Part shown: piece by piece, positions 51,492 through 59,922 of the stretch
Layout of the letters: each line of letters opens with the position of its first letter
Position numbering within the stretch: the first letter of the stretch is position 1
Assembly (NCBI RefSeq): GCF_900101435.1
Contig: NZ_FMZH01000001.1
Location: 372,001-436,000, forward strand
Origin: Pedobacter soli
GTDB lineage: Bacteria > Bacteroidota > Bacteroidia > Sphingobacteriales > Sphingobacteriaceae
Direction of reading: 5' to 3'
DNA: 64,000 bases
Position numbers and translations under genes: made by a program
The notes under the pieces: generated by a model
The model's input: only the letters and a program-made list of their open reading frames with translations
Databases searched by the model: none
What the model was told of the DNA's origin: nothing

Positions 51492-51567
51492 ATTATTTTT
51501 CGTTTTTTTGTGAGGACAGAATAATTTCTACTAAATCTACTTATTTTTTTACTTTAAAGCTAAAACT

Positions 51568-52059
51568 ATGCCTTCTTTTGATATCGTAAGTAAAGTTGAT
51601 GCGCAAACGCTCGACAATGCCATTAACAATGCAAAAAAAGAAATCCTTAACCGATACGATTTTAACGGTTCGAAAAGCACCATCGATCTGGATAAAAAAA
51701 CTAATGTGATAACGATTGTTACCGAGGACGACATGCGTTTAAAAGCGATTGAGGGCTCGATTATCTCGCGCATGATGAAACAAAACCTCGATCCTAAAAG
51801 TCTTGATTTCGGCGACGAACAAGCGGCATCGGGCAATATGATCAGAAAAGAAATCAGCATAAAAGAAGGTTTGGATAAAGAGGCGGCCAAGAAAGTAGTT
51901 GCTAAAATCAAAGCTAGTGGCTTAAAAGTGCAACCCGCCATCATGGACGATCAGGTTAGGGTTACAGCAAAGAAAATCGACGATTTGCAGGCGGTAATCA
52001 GCTTATGCAGAGGCGAAGACTTCGGCCAGCCATTGCAGTACATTAACATGCGTAATTAA
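51568..52059 (+). CDS. YajQ-family nucleotide-binding protein
   Basis: The 163-residue protein matches the YajQ family end to end: PSFDIVSKVDAQTLDNAINNAKKEI, RYDFNGSKSTIDLDKK, DDMRLKAIEGSII, IKASGLKVQPAIMDDQVRVTAKKIDDLQ, and a tail DFGQPLQYINMRN. YajQ proteins are two-domain ferredoxin-like folds reported to bind cyclic di-GMP or other nucleotides and to act as regulators or chaperones. It is divergent from the histone-like gene. Confidence 0.93.
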   Translation: MPSFDIVSKVDAQTLDNAINNAKKEILNRYDFNGSKSTIDLDKKTNVITIVTEDDMRLKAIEGSIISRMMKQNLDPKSLDFGDEQAASGNMIRKEISIKEGLDKEAAKKVVAKIKASGLKVQPAIMDDQVRVTAKKIDDLQAVISLCRGEDFGQPLQYINMRN

Positions 52060-52072
52060 GGTTAACCGTTTA

Positions 52073-52177
52073 AACTGGTTAATTGGTTAACAGTTTTAGT
52101 AAATCCTTACGAATGAACTAATTACAACTGAACCAATGAACAATATACAGTTAACCAATTTAAACAATTAACCAGTT
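52073..52177. repeat. Inverted repeat of GTTAAC/AACCA low-complexity type
   Basis: AACTGGTTAATTG (52073-52085) pairs perfectly with CAATTAACCAGTT (52165-52177). Inside, GGTTAAC (52085-52091) pairs with GTTAACC (52150-52156). The same kind of GGTTCAT/AACCAT wording recurs at 46475 and 57085. It lies between yajQ and the GNAT gene and does not look coding. Confidence 0.65.
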
Positions 52178-52205
52178 AACCTACACTTACGATTAAGCAA
52201 TAAAA

Positions 52206-52649
52206 ATGGAAATCAGCGAAAACGGATTCATATTTTCAGATAAAAAGGAGCTTTTAGATATTGATGCCATCCATCATTATTTAAGTACCGAGTCGTACTG
52301 GGCTAAAAACATTCCTTTCGAAACGGTAAAACGTTCGATTGAAAATTCGCTTTGTTTTGGTATTTACAAAAACCAGGAACAAGTGGGTTTTGCCCGCTGG
52401 GTAACCGACAAGGCTACCTTTGCCTGGCTTTGTGATGTTTACATCGGGGAAAATTATCGGGGACAGGGATTATCTAAAAAGCTCATGTCATTTATGATCT
52501 TCCACCCCGATTTGCAGGGATTGCGCCGTTACCAGCTGGCAACTTTAGATGCGCATGGTTTATACGAACAGTTTGGATTTGCGGCAATCGAAAATCCTGA
52601 AAGACAAATGGGTATCGTCATCCCCAATATTTACAGCGACCCCAAATAG
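52206..52649 (+). CDS. GNAT-family acetyltransferase
   Basis: The 147-residue protein has the GNAT core: QVGFARWVTDKATFAWLCDVYIGENYRGQGLSKKLMSFMI, in which YRGQGLSKKL is the acetyl-CoA pyrophosphate loop (R/Q-x-x-G-x-G/A). The terminal segment is LATLDAHGLYEQFGFAAIENPERQM. Substrate is unknown. Confidence 0.9.
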   Translation: MEISENGFIFSDKKELLDIDAIHHYLSTESYWAKNIPFETVKRSIENSLCFGIYKNQEQVGFARWVTDKATFAWLCDVYIGENYRGQGLSKKLMSFMIFHPDLQGLRRYQLATLDAHGLYEQFGFAAIENPERQMGIVIPNIYSDPK

Positions 52650-52708
52650 ATTTAAAAAAACCTTTTCAAAATGCTCTTGTTTTCAATAGATACCAATATT
52701 GAAAAACA

Positions 52709-53305
52709 ATGAAAAAGATCTTTCTAGTACCAGCCATTATTGCTATGATGCTCAGTTATCAGGCTTGCCAAACGGCCGATAAAAAATCATCAACCACCAA
52801 AGACAGTGTTGCTGGCGACACCAGCATGGTTAACGGCACGCACGTAACCGGATCTGAAAGCACCGAATCGGCAATAAACGAAGAAGGAGCCACATTTTTA
52901 AGAAAGGCAGCAATTGGTGGAATTATGGAAGTTGAAGCAGCTAAAATTGCCGAAACCAATGCGAAAAGTCAGCAGGTAAAAGATTTTGCAGCAAAGATGC
53001 TAACTGACCATACTAAAGCTAATGCCTCATTAAAAGCTCTGGCGATTGATAAAAAGGTAATTACCCCTGATGGTTTACCCGCTGAAGATGAGATGCATTT
53101 GGCCGAGATGAAAAAAATGACCGGTGATGCATTTGATAAACACTACATGAATATGATGGTTACCGACCATGATAAAACGGTAGCCCTGTTTAAGCAGGGA
53201 ATGGAAAACACCGATGCCGCTTTAAAAACCTGGGCAACCGAAAATTTAGCGATTATCGAATCGCATACAGAAATGGCAAAAAAAATTGTTTCAAAGATGA
53301 AGTAA
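52709..53305 (+). CDS. DUF4142 lipoprotein
   Basis: The 198-residue lipoprotein (YQACQT, Cys20) has a Ser/Thr-rich linker and a four-helix, ferritin-like DUF4142 domain: AAIGGIMEVEAAKIAETNAKS, KDFAAKMLTDHTKANASLKAL, and MMVTDHDKTVALFKQGMENTDAALKTWA. DUF4142 proteins are periplasmic and have no settled function, although His/Glu/Asp patterns such as TDH repeat twice here. It is upstream of the subtilase by 155 bases. Confidence 0.88.
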   Translation: MKKIFLVPAIIAMMLSYQACQTADKKSSTTKDSVAGDTSMVNGTHVTGSESTESAINEEGATFLRKAAIGGIMEVEAAKIAETNAKSQQVKDFAAKMLTDHTKANASLKALAIDKKVITPDGLPAEDEMHLAEMKKMTGDAFDKHYMNMMVTDHDKTVALFKQGMENTDAALKTWATENLAIIESHTEMAKKIVSKMK

Positions 53306-53460
53306 TCTATCGTCTTAAACTTCCATTCAAAACATAAATCCTGATGAAATTCTTCAGGATTTTTTCTTTAAAGAATGTGCTGAAAACATCATTTTTTAAT
53401 ACATTTTCTTCTAATAGAAAAATTAAAATTAACTTTCGCCGTTTAATTCAAAAATACAGA

Positions 53461-55074
53461 ATGAATAAAAGTAGAATTTTCAGCGCGCTTGTAAGTGCAG
53501 CGCTCCTAAGTGCAGTGCCGGCTTTGGTACATGCTCAAAAGGCAAACTGGCAAAATCTTGATCTTAAAAGTGATAGTACATTCGGCATTAGCACTGAAAA
53601 AGCATATAAAGAGCTTTTAAAAGGCAAAAAATCGGTTAAGGTAATTGTTGCTGTTAACGATGGCGGTGTAGAAGCTACCCATGAAGACTTAAAACGCATC
53701 ATGTGGGTAAACAAAAAGGAAATTGCCGGCAATGGCAAAGACGACGACAAAAACGGTTATGCAGACGATATTAACGGCTGGAACTTTATTGGCGGCCCTA
53801 AAGGATCAGTAAACTTTGAAACTTTAGAGTTAACCCGTTTAGTGCGTCGTGATATGGCCCGTTTTGCCAACACAACTGATGCAAATGTTGCAGAAAAAGA
53901 TAAAAAAGATTGGGAAGCGTTTAAAGCTGCAAGAACCGACCTGGAAAAACAATTAGGTGAGGCTAAAGCTAACTTAGCGGGCATTAGTGGCTTTAAAAAT
54001 GCGCTTGATGCTGTAGTAAAAAAAATCGGTAAAGAAAATCCAACAGCAGAAGACTTTAAAAACTTTAAACCAAGTACACCAATTGAAGGCCGCATACAGA
54101 GCGTATTGGTTAAACAACTGGAAGAAGGCAGTTTCAAAGATTTTTACGAAGACCAGATTAAAGAAGGTTTTGATTATTACACCCGTCAGGCCGAATATAA
54201 CCTGAACCTTGATTATAACCCACGTGATATTGTTGGCGATAATCCGGATGATGTAAACGAGAAATTTTACGGAAATAATGATGTAGCTGGCCCTGATGCC
54301 ATGCACGGATCGCACGTTGCTGGTATTATTGCTGCCGACAGAACCAATAAAATTGGTATCTGGGGTGTTGCTGATAATGTTGCCATTATGGGCGTGCGTT
54401 GTACACCAAATGGCGATGAGCGCGATAAAGATGTAGCAAACGGCATCCGTTATGCCGTTGATAATGGTGCCAAGGTAATTAACATGAGCTTTGGTAAAGC
54501 TTACAGCTGGAATAAGGCCATTGTTAACGAAGCGATGAAATATGCAGCTTCAAAAGATGTATTAATTGTACAGGCTGCCGGAAATGAAAACAAGGATATC
54601 GATGTAGAAAATAACTATCCTAACCACAAAGATCTGGATGAAAAAACAATTGCATCATGGATTACAGTAGGTGCTTCAGGTCCGACTGATGACGAGACGT
54701 TAAAAGCAAGTTTCTCTAACTTTGGTAAAACCCAGGTTGATGTTTTTGCGCCAGGTGTGCACATTTACTCAACTGTACCGGGATCTAAATACAAAAACTT
54801 AGATGGTACCAGTATGGCTTCGCCGGTGGTTGCAGGTTTAGCGGGGTTAATCCGTTCTTACTATCCAAAATTAACTGCTGCACAGGTAAAAGAAATCATT
54901 GTTAAATCGGTTACCAAAGTAAATCACAATGTATCTTACGCTAAAGGCGACGAGCCCGGTGCCGAGCAGGTATCAGTTCCTTTCTCTGATCTTTGCATCA
55001 GCGGCGGTATTGTTAACGCATATAATGCATTAAAATTAGCAGCTACTTATTCAGGTAAAGCTACTGCAAAATAA
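53461..55074 (+). CDS. Subtilisin-like (S8) serine protease with a large insert
   Basis: The 537-residue secreted protease (signal ending LVHAQ) has the catalytic triad Asp67 (VNDGGVEATHEDL), His282 (HGSHVAGIIAA) and Ser451 (GTSMASPVVAGLAG), plus the oxyanion Asn in QAAGNEN. The 215 residues between Asp and His are far more than in subtilisin; the insert is helical and charged (about 120-260). The start at 53461 is chosen because the signal peptide begins there; a longer opening from 53344 is AT-rich and unlikely. Its target is unknown. It lies between DUF4142 and a terminator shared with the alcohol dehydrogenase. Confidence 0.93.
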   Translation: MNKSRIFSALVSAALLSAVPALVHAQKANWQNLDLKSDSTFGISTEKAYKELLKGKKSVKVIVAVNDGGVEATHEDLKRIMWVNKKEIAGNGKDDDKNGYADDINGWNFIGGPKGSVNFETLELTRLVRRDMARFANTTDANVAEKDKKDWEAFKAARTDLEKQLGEAKANLAGISGFKNALDAVVKKIGKENPTAEDFKNFKPSTPIEGRIQSVLVKQLEEGSFKDFYEDQIKEGFDYYTRQAEYNLNLDYNPRDIVGDNPDDVNEKFYGNNDVAGPDAMHGSHVAGIIAADRTNKIGIWGVADNVAIMGVRCTPNGDERDKDVANGIRYAVDNGAKVINMSFGKAYSWNKAIVNEAMKYAASKDVLIVQAAGNENKDIDVENNYPNHKDLDEKTIASWITVGASGPTDDETLKASFSNFGKTQVDVFAPGVHIYSTVPGSKYKNLDGTSMASPVVAGLAGLIRSYYPKLTAAQVKEIIVKSVTKVNHNVSYAKGDEPGAEQVSVPFSDLCISGGIVNAYNALKLAATYSGKATAK

Positions 55075-55085
55075 TATTGGAGTTT

Positions 55086-55108
55086 GTCATCCTGAGCCTG
55101 TCGAAGGA
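55086..55108. repeat. Foldback repeat family A (left half, second)
   Basis: This is the same left arm as at 8284 and 30925, again without the right arm, and placed just before a terminator as at 30925. Confidence 0.75.
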
Positions 55109-55143
55109 CCTTCTAACAGCTAAATGATAAGACAACTCATTGC

Positions 55144-55178
55144 AAAAAAAAAAGCGGATCAAACGATCCGCTTTTTTT
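55144..55178. terminator. Bidirectional terminator between the subtilase and alcohol dehydrogenase
   Basis: AAAGCGGATC pairs with GATCCGCTTT around AAAC, flanked by A-run and T-run. Both genes converge on it. Confidence 0.9.
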
Positions 55179-55189
55179 GTTTTTAACTA

Positions 55190-56236
55190 TTATAATGTAT
55201 CCATATCAATTACAAAGCGATACTTCACATCGCTGTTCAATACCCGCTCGTAAGCTTCGTTTACGTAATTGATGTTAATCACCTCTACCTCTGAAACGAT
55301 ATCGTGGGCAGCACAGAAATCGAGCATTTCCTGTGTTTCTTCAATACCACCAATGCTCGAAGCCGTTAAAGCCCTGTTGCCATGCATTAAGGCCGACCCC
55401 GGAAATTTAATTGGCTCAGCGGGTAAACCTACACAAATGTGCACGCCATTAACCTTTAATAGTTTGAAGTACATCTCGTAATTGTGTGGTGCCGAAACCG
55501 AATCGATAATAAAATCGAAATGTTTGGTGTATTGGGCCAATTGCTCAGCATCTTTAGTTACCACGAAATTATGGGCGCCTAGTTTCCTTGCATCAGCTTC
55601 TTTTGAAGGCGAAGTACTTAAAACAGTAACTTCGGCACCAAAAGCAACGGCAAATTTAACCGCCATGTGCCCTAAACCACCCAGCCCTAAAATAGCTACT
55701 TGATGCCCTTTGGTAATGCCCCATCTTTTAATTGGCGAATAGGTTGTAATTCCGGCACAAAGTAAAGGTGCTACTCCTGCCAGTGGGAGTTTATCTGACA
55801 CATGCGCCACAAATTCTTCGGTACAAACAATTTTGTTTGAGTAACCACCGTAAGTTGGCGTAGTTTTATCGCGTTCTACACTGTTGTAGGTCCAAACGGT
55901 TTCTCCTTTTTCGCAAAACTGCTGCTGACCACCTTTGCAGGTAGGACACTCTTTGCAGCTATCAACCATACAGCCAATACCTGCCAAATCGCCTACTTTA
56001 AATTTAGAAACCTCTGCACCTACTTCGGTTATACGGCCAACAATTTCGTGCCCCGGAACCATTGGGTAACGTGCAGGCCCCCACTCGCTCCTTACCTGAT
56101 GAATATCGGAATGGCAAATTCCGCTGAATAAAATTTCGATTAACACATCTTTTGGTCCAACGTTTCTTCTTTCGAAATTCCATGGAGCCAGTTTATCAGT
56201 TTGGCTGTGAACAGCGTATCCTTTTGCAGCTATCAT
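55190..56236 (-). CDS. Zinc alcohol/aldehyde dehydrogenase (YahK/CAD type)
   Basis: The 348-residue enzyme reduces aldehydes with NADPH. It has the catalytic zinc residues in GICHSDIHQV and GHEIVGRITEVG, the structural zinc Cys set CMVDSCKECPTCKGGQQQFCE, and the dinucleotide fold ILGLGGLGHMAVKFAVAFGAEV. This is the cinnamyl-alcohol-dehydrogenase-like group. I start at the ATG at 56236 (MIAAKGYAVHSQT), because the extra 14 residues upstream are not conserved in character. No neighbour identifies its substrate. Confidence 0.92.
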   Translation of the reverse strand: MIAAKGYAVHSQTDKLAPWNFERRNVGPKDVLIEILFSGICHSDIHQVRSEWGPARYPMVPGHEIVGRITEVGAEVSKFKVGDLAGIGCMVDSCKECPTCKGGQQQFCEKGETVWTYNSVERDKTTPTYGGYSNKIVCTEEFVAHVSDKLPLAGVAPLLCAGITTYSPIKRWGITKGHQVAILGLGGLGHMAVKFAVAFGAEVTVLSTSPSKEADARKLGAHNFVVTKDAEQLAQYTKHFDFIIDSVSAPHNYEMYFKLLKVNGVHICVGLPAEPIKFPGSALMHGNRALTASSIGGIEETQEMLDFCAAHDIVSEVEVININYVNEAYERVLNSDVKYRFVIDMDTL

Positions 56237-56429
56237 ATGTTTTATTTTTTTCAAAGCTAGAAGATTAAGCTTTAGCATTCGTCATGCCGGCCTCATTTCA
56301 GGATATGCCATAATGTTGCATTTCTATTTCAGCCATGCTAAAAAACAGCCTTCCATCCCCTAATCACCTATAAATTAAGCTATAGCAAAATAATTTTCAA
56401 AATATTCATTCAATTTATATTTTTATAAC

Positions 56430-57080
56430 ATGGACAACGTAAAACCACTACCCGATTTATCTGCAGAAGAGCAACGTGTTTTAGGCGCATTGATTGAAAA
56501 AAGCCGGACCACCCCCGATTATTATCCTATGACGCTGAACAGTTTAACAGCGGCCTGTAATCAAAAAAGCTCCAGAAATCCGGTAGTTAATTACGATGAA
56601 GAAACAGTTACCTTAACACTGAACCAGCTTAAAATTAAGGGTTTAATATCGACAGCAACAGGTGGCTCCAGTCGTGCGACTAAATATAAACACAACCTGG
56701 CCATCGTTTACCCATTGTTACCTTCCGAACTGGCCATTATTTGCCTTTTATTGTTACGTGGCCCTTTAACCCCGGGTGAAATAAACAGCAATTCAGGCAG
56801 GTTATACGAATTTGAAAGCATTGAAGAAGTTTTAACACAGCTGCAAAAACTATCAGATGAAGAACCGGCTTTTGTAAAACAACTGCCCAAAAGAACAGGA
56901 CAAAAAGAAGCCCGTTTTGTTCACCTCCTTGGAGAACAGGCAGAAACCACTACGGAACCGGAAACCGAAGCAACTATTGTAACACAATTTGATTCGACTG
57001 AGTTGGAAAACCGCATAGAGAAACTGGAAAAAGAAGTTGAAGAACTGAAAGAACTGGTTAATTTGTTGATGGATAAATAG
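56430..57080 (+). CDS. YceH/UPF0502-family protein
   Basis: The 216-residue protein has the family start LSAEEQRVLGALIEKSRTTPDYYPMTLNSLTAACNQKSSRNPVV, a double winged-helix layout, and GGSSRATKYKHNL and LLLRGPLTPGEINSNSGRLYEF. A coiled-coil tail follows (ENRIEKLEKEVEELKELVNLLMDK). The role is unknown, though winged-helix domains suggest nucleic-acid or protein binding. Confidence 0.9.
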   Translation: MDNVKPLPDLSAEEQRVLGALIEKSRTTPDYYPMTLNSLTAACNQKSSRNPVVNYDEETVTLTLNQLKIKGLISTATGGSSRATKYKHNLAIVYPLLPSELAIICLLLLRGPLTPGEINSNSGRLYEFESIEEVLTQLQKLSDEEPAFVKQLPKRTGQKEARFVHLLGEQAETTTEPETEATIVTQFDSTELENRIEKLEKEVEELKELVNLLMDK

Positions 57081-57130
57081 TTTATTGGTTCATTGGTCAA
57101 TGGTTCATTAGTAAAAACCCATAGCCTATC

Positions 57131-57170
57131 CGTCATTGCGAGAAGGCTTTTTCAGCCGACGAAGCAATCT
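57131..57170. repeat. CGTCATTGC-type repeat (copy 1)
   Basis: It starts CGTCATTGCGAG and ends GAAGCAATCT, the same wording as the perfect hairpin at 62648. Before it, at 57081-57115, lies the GGTTCATTGG low-complexity repeat. After it, to about 57300, lies sequence with 'CCGTGTCTCCGTGG', related to repeat family C. Nothing in this 286-base gap looks coding. Confidence 0.7.
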
Positions 57171-57316
57171 TACAACGATAGCTATTTGCATACGCTTTGA
57201 GATTAGCAGAGCAAAGTGAAGCAGAGAACCCGAAGGCTCAGCGCAGCTAAATCTACCAGGAATATCATAAAGTCCTCCCTGTTTTTCCGTGTCTCCGTGG
57301 CAGAGCACTAAGTAAC

Positions 57317-57346
57317 AAAAATGCCCGGCAATTAACCAGGCATTTT
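57317..57346 (-). terminator. Terminator of fabF
   Basis: AAAATGCC and GGCATTTT form the stem and a short T-run follows on the minus strand. It lies 21 bases past the fabF stop. Confidence 0.75.
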
Positions 57347-57366
57347 ACTCTATAATCGAAAAGCCA

Positions 57367-58617
57367 TTAAGCTTTATACTTTTTAAATATGGTACTGGCG
57401 GTATGGCCTCCGAAACCAAATGTGTTATTTAACACATAATTGATTTCCTTTTTAATTGGCTCGCCCAATACAATATTTAAACCTTTAGGAATGTTTTCAT
57501 CCAGGTTTTTCGTATTGATGGTTGGCGGAATAATGCCATCTCTAATGGCCAAAATGCTAATTACACTTTCGATCGCACCAGCAGCACCTAACAAGTGACC
57601 AGTCATCGATTTAGTTGCTCCAATTACCACCGGCAAATCCTTAAAAACACGGTTTATCGCCTGCAGCTCACTCAAATCGCCCAAACCGGTTGAAGTGGCA
57701 TGTGCATTAATGTAATCAATCTGATCAGCAGCAATACCAGCATCTTTTAAAGCGCTGGTCATACCCAGGCCAGCTCCAACCCCATCAGGAGGAGTTCCGG
57801 TTAAGTGATAGGCGTCTCCAGCCATACCACCACCAACAATTTCAGCATAAATATGTGCACCACGGCTAACAGCATGCTCCAGTTCTTCTAAAATCAGGGC
57901 TCCGGCACCTTCTCCCATCACAAATCCATCACGATCTACGTCGAAAGGTCGTGAAGCGCCTTGCGGATCATCATTATTCTTTGATAAAGCCTGCGCAGCA
58001 TTAAATCCGCCAACTGATGATTTGGTTATGGCGGCTTCAGAACCACCGGCAATCATAATGGCTGCCTTACCCAAACGAATGGTATCAAAAGCATTAATAA
58101 TAGCCGTATTAGAAGATGCACAAGCCGAAACGGTACAATAATTCGGACCACGCAAACGATGCCTGATCGAAATTACCCCTGCGGCAATATCAACAATCAT
58201 TTTAGGAATAAAAAACGGGCTAAATCTTGGTGTACCATCGCCGGCGTGAAATTCTTCCAGCTGCGCTTCAAAAGTACCGATACCTCCATTTCCAGTGGCC
58301 CAGATTACACCAACTTCGGCCAACTGATCATCGGTCATGGTACTAAAATCCAATCCCGAATCGGTTATGGCCTGATCGCTTGATGCAATGGCATACTGCG
58401 TAAAAACGTCGTATTTTTTAATTTCCTTTTTATCCAGAAAGGTTTCAGCATTAAAGTCTTTTACTTCGCTGGCAAACTGCGTTTTAAACTTCGAAGCATC
58501 GAATTTTGTAATCGGACCAACACCACTTTTACCAGCCAGTATCTGCTGCCAAAAGCTTTCAACGGTATTTCCAAGTGGGGTTATTGCACCCAAACCTGTT
58601 ACTACTACTCTTTTCAT
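57367..58617 (-). CDS. fabF: Beta-ketoacyl-ACP synthase II
   Basis: The enzyme extends fatty acids by condensing acyl-ACP with malonyl-ACP. The 416-residue protein has the nucleophile Cys in NYCTVSACASSNTAI, the two active His in NAHATSTGLGD and TKSMTGHLLGAAGAIE, and the start VVVTGLGAITPLGN. No acpP or other fatty-acid gene is adjacent, so this is a single gene. A hairpin and a promoter box are in its leader. Confidence 0.95.
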   Translation of the reverse strand: MKRVVVTGLGAITPLGNTVESFWQQILAGKSGVGPITKFDASKFKTQFASEVKDFNAETFLDKKEIKKYDVFTQYAIASSDQAITDSGLDFSTMTDDQLAEVGVIWATGNGGIGTFEAQLEEFHAGDGTPRFSPFFIPKMIVDIAAGVISIRHRLRGPNYCTVSACASSNTAIINAFDTIRLGKAAIMIAGGSEAAITKSSVGGFNAAQALSKNNDDPQGASRPFDVDRDGFVMGEGAGALILEELEHAVSRGAHIYAEIVGGGMAGDAYHLTGTPPDGVGAGLGMTSALKDAGIAADQIDYINAHATSTGLGDLSELQAINRVFKDLPVVIGATKSMTGHLLGAAGAIESVISILAIRDGIIPPTINTKNLDENIPKGLNIVLGEPIKKEINYVLNNTFGFGGHTASTIFKKYKA

Positions 58618-58636
58618 GTTAATTATTTTTAGTCAA

Positions 58637-58682
58637 TGCCTTTAAATCGGCTTATGCACCATTAAAGGCAAGCACAAATCTG
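58637..58682 (-). promoter_or_regulatory. Hairpin and promoter box upstream of fabF
   Basis: TGCCTTTAA (58637-58645) and TTAAAGGCA (58662-58670) form a perfect 9-bp inverted repeat. The minus-strand -7-like box CAGATTTG at 58682-58675 places the mRNA start near 58668, so the hairpin would be the first part of the transcript or an operator covering the start. Confidence 0.5.
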
Positions 58683-58783
58683 TGTTTTACACTTATCGCG
58701 GCAAAAGTACTATTCCTGCAGCTAAAATTGATACGATAAATGTAAAGCCCGAATCCTTTTTGTTTCCCGTTACCTCCTGTCAA

Positions 58784-59548
58784 CTAAACAGATTCAATCC
58801 AGGCTTTTCTATTGGCATTCATCACATTTAAGGCATCGGCCGGCGATTGTCTAAACAATTCATATATTTTCGCGGTATCGCCTACCCTGATCTCAAATTC
58901 ATCATTGGCCAAAGCAGCTAACAATTCGTCGGCTACAACACCTGGTTTTATACCGTTATGGCCACCAATTTCTTTTGAAAATTCGGTATCAACGAGCGGT
59001 GGCATCAATTCAAACACCTTAACCGGCGACCCTTCCAAACTTAACCTTAACGAGGTAGAGTACGAATGCAACGCTGCTTTACTGGCCGCATAAGTTGGCA
59101 AAGTAACCCCTGGTACATAAGCCACAATAGAAGAAACATTTACAATAGCTGCCGATTCTTGTTTGGTAAGTACAGGCAATAATTTCTGGTTAACCCTTAT
59201 GATGGATAAATAATTGGTCAGCATTTCATCGGCTGCATTGGCATAAGCATCTTCATTATCATCGGCCAGATTGTATAGAATGGCCCTGCCAGCATTATTA
59301 ATTACGATGTTTAACTGTGGAAAATCTGCTTTAATACGTGCAACCAAAGCATCTACATCTTCAGCCTTGCTTACATCCGATAATATGGTGGTAACATTGT
59401 TTAACGATGCAGCAACTGCATCTAAACGCTCCTGGTTTCTTCCGGTAACAATTACATGGTTATTTAAGGCGGTTAATTGTTTTGCAATTTCTAAACCGAT
59501 TCCGGCAGTACCGCCGATTAATAAAACAGTATTTTGTGAAGTTTTCAT
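58784..59548 (-). CDS. Short-chain dehydrogenase (DltE-like)
   Basis: The 254-residue enzyme has the cofactor motif LIGGTAGIGLEIAKQL, NVVINNAGR-type sequence, the catalytic Ser in VNVSSIVAYVPG, and YAASKAAL. It ends in a helical tail with EIRVGDTAKIYELFRQSPADALNVM, similar to the DltE group of oxidoreductases. Substrate is unknown. A TetR-type palindrome lies about 115 bases upstream of its start. Confidence 0.88.
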   Translation of the reverse strand: MKTSQNTVLLIGGTAGIGLEIAKQLTALNNHVIVTGRNQERLDAVAASLNNVTTILSDVSKAEDVDALVARIKADFPQLNIVINNAGRAILYNLADDNEDAYANAADEMLTNYLSIIRVNQKLLPVLTKQESAAIVNVSSIVAYVPGVTLPTYAASKAALHSYSTSLRLSLEGSPVKVFELMPPLVDTEFSKEIGGHNGIKPGVVADELLAALANDEFEIRVGDTAKIYELFRQSPADALNVMNANRKAWIESV

Positions 59549-59659
59549 TTTATATTTTTTTAAGATTTTAAGATTAAATCAATGCTCATCACGTGAGCGT
59601 AATGCTATTATTTTATCAATTAACTGGCTTCAATCAAGTTAGTCTTCCATTTTCCTATT

Positions 59660-59807
59660 AATATACCAATCGGTATATTTCAGGTCAAAAAAAAATGACT
59701 CACTAAGATTTAATAATTGCATTAAATGAGTCAATTCCCTCTCATTTGCAAAAACTATTATCAATCCCTTTCAATTGACACGACAAATATATACCGATTG
59801 GTATATT
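59660..59807. promoter_or_regulatory. Two inverted TetR-type operator palindromes
   Basis: Site 1 (59660-59679) has the arms AATATACC and GGTATATT around AATC. Site 2 (59788-59807) has TATATACC and GGTATATT around GATT, so it is the reverse complement of site 1. The centres are 128 bp apart. Between them TGACTCA (about 59696) and TGAGTCA (about 59727) are also mirror images. This 374-base gap between the divergent SDR and AraC genes has no gene. Confidence 0.65.
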
Positions 59808-59897
59808 TATTTGTCAGCGAAAAATCTTTTTTTTAAAATCAAAGCCAATCCATCAAAAAACGTTGCATCAATCAGAACACTCAATTTCCATTTTAAC

Positions 59898-59917
59898 GTT
59901 TGAATTTTGTAACTTTG
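59898..59917 (+). promoter_or_regulatory. AraC-type half-site overlapping the araC promoter box
   Basis: GTTTGAATTTTGTAAC (59898-59913) matches the repeats at 60829 and 60850 and runs into TAACTTTG (59910-59917), a perfect TAnnTTTG box. The start codon at 59923 is only 5 bases later. Confidence 0.65.
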
Positions 59918-59922
59918 ATTTT

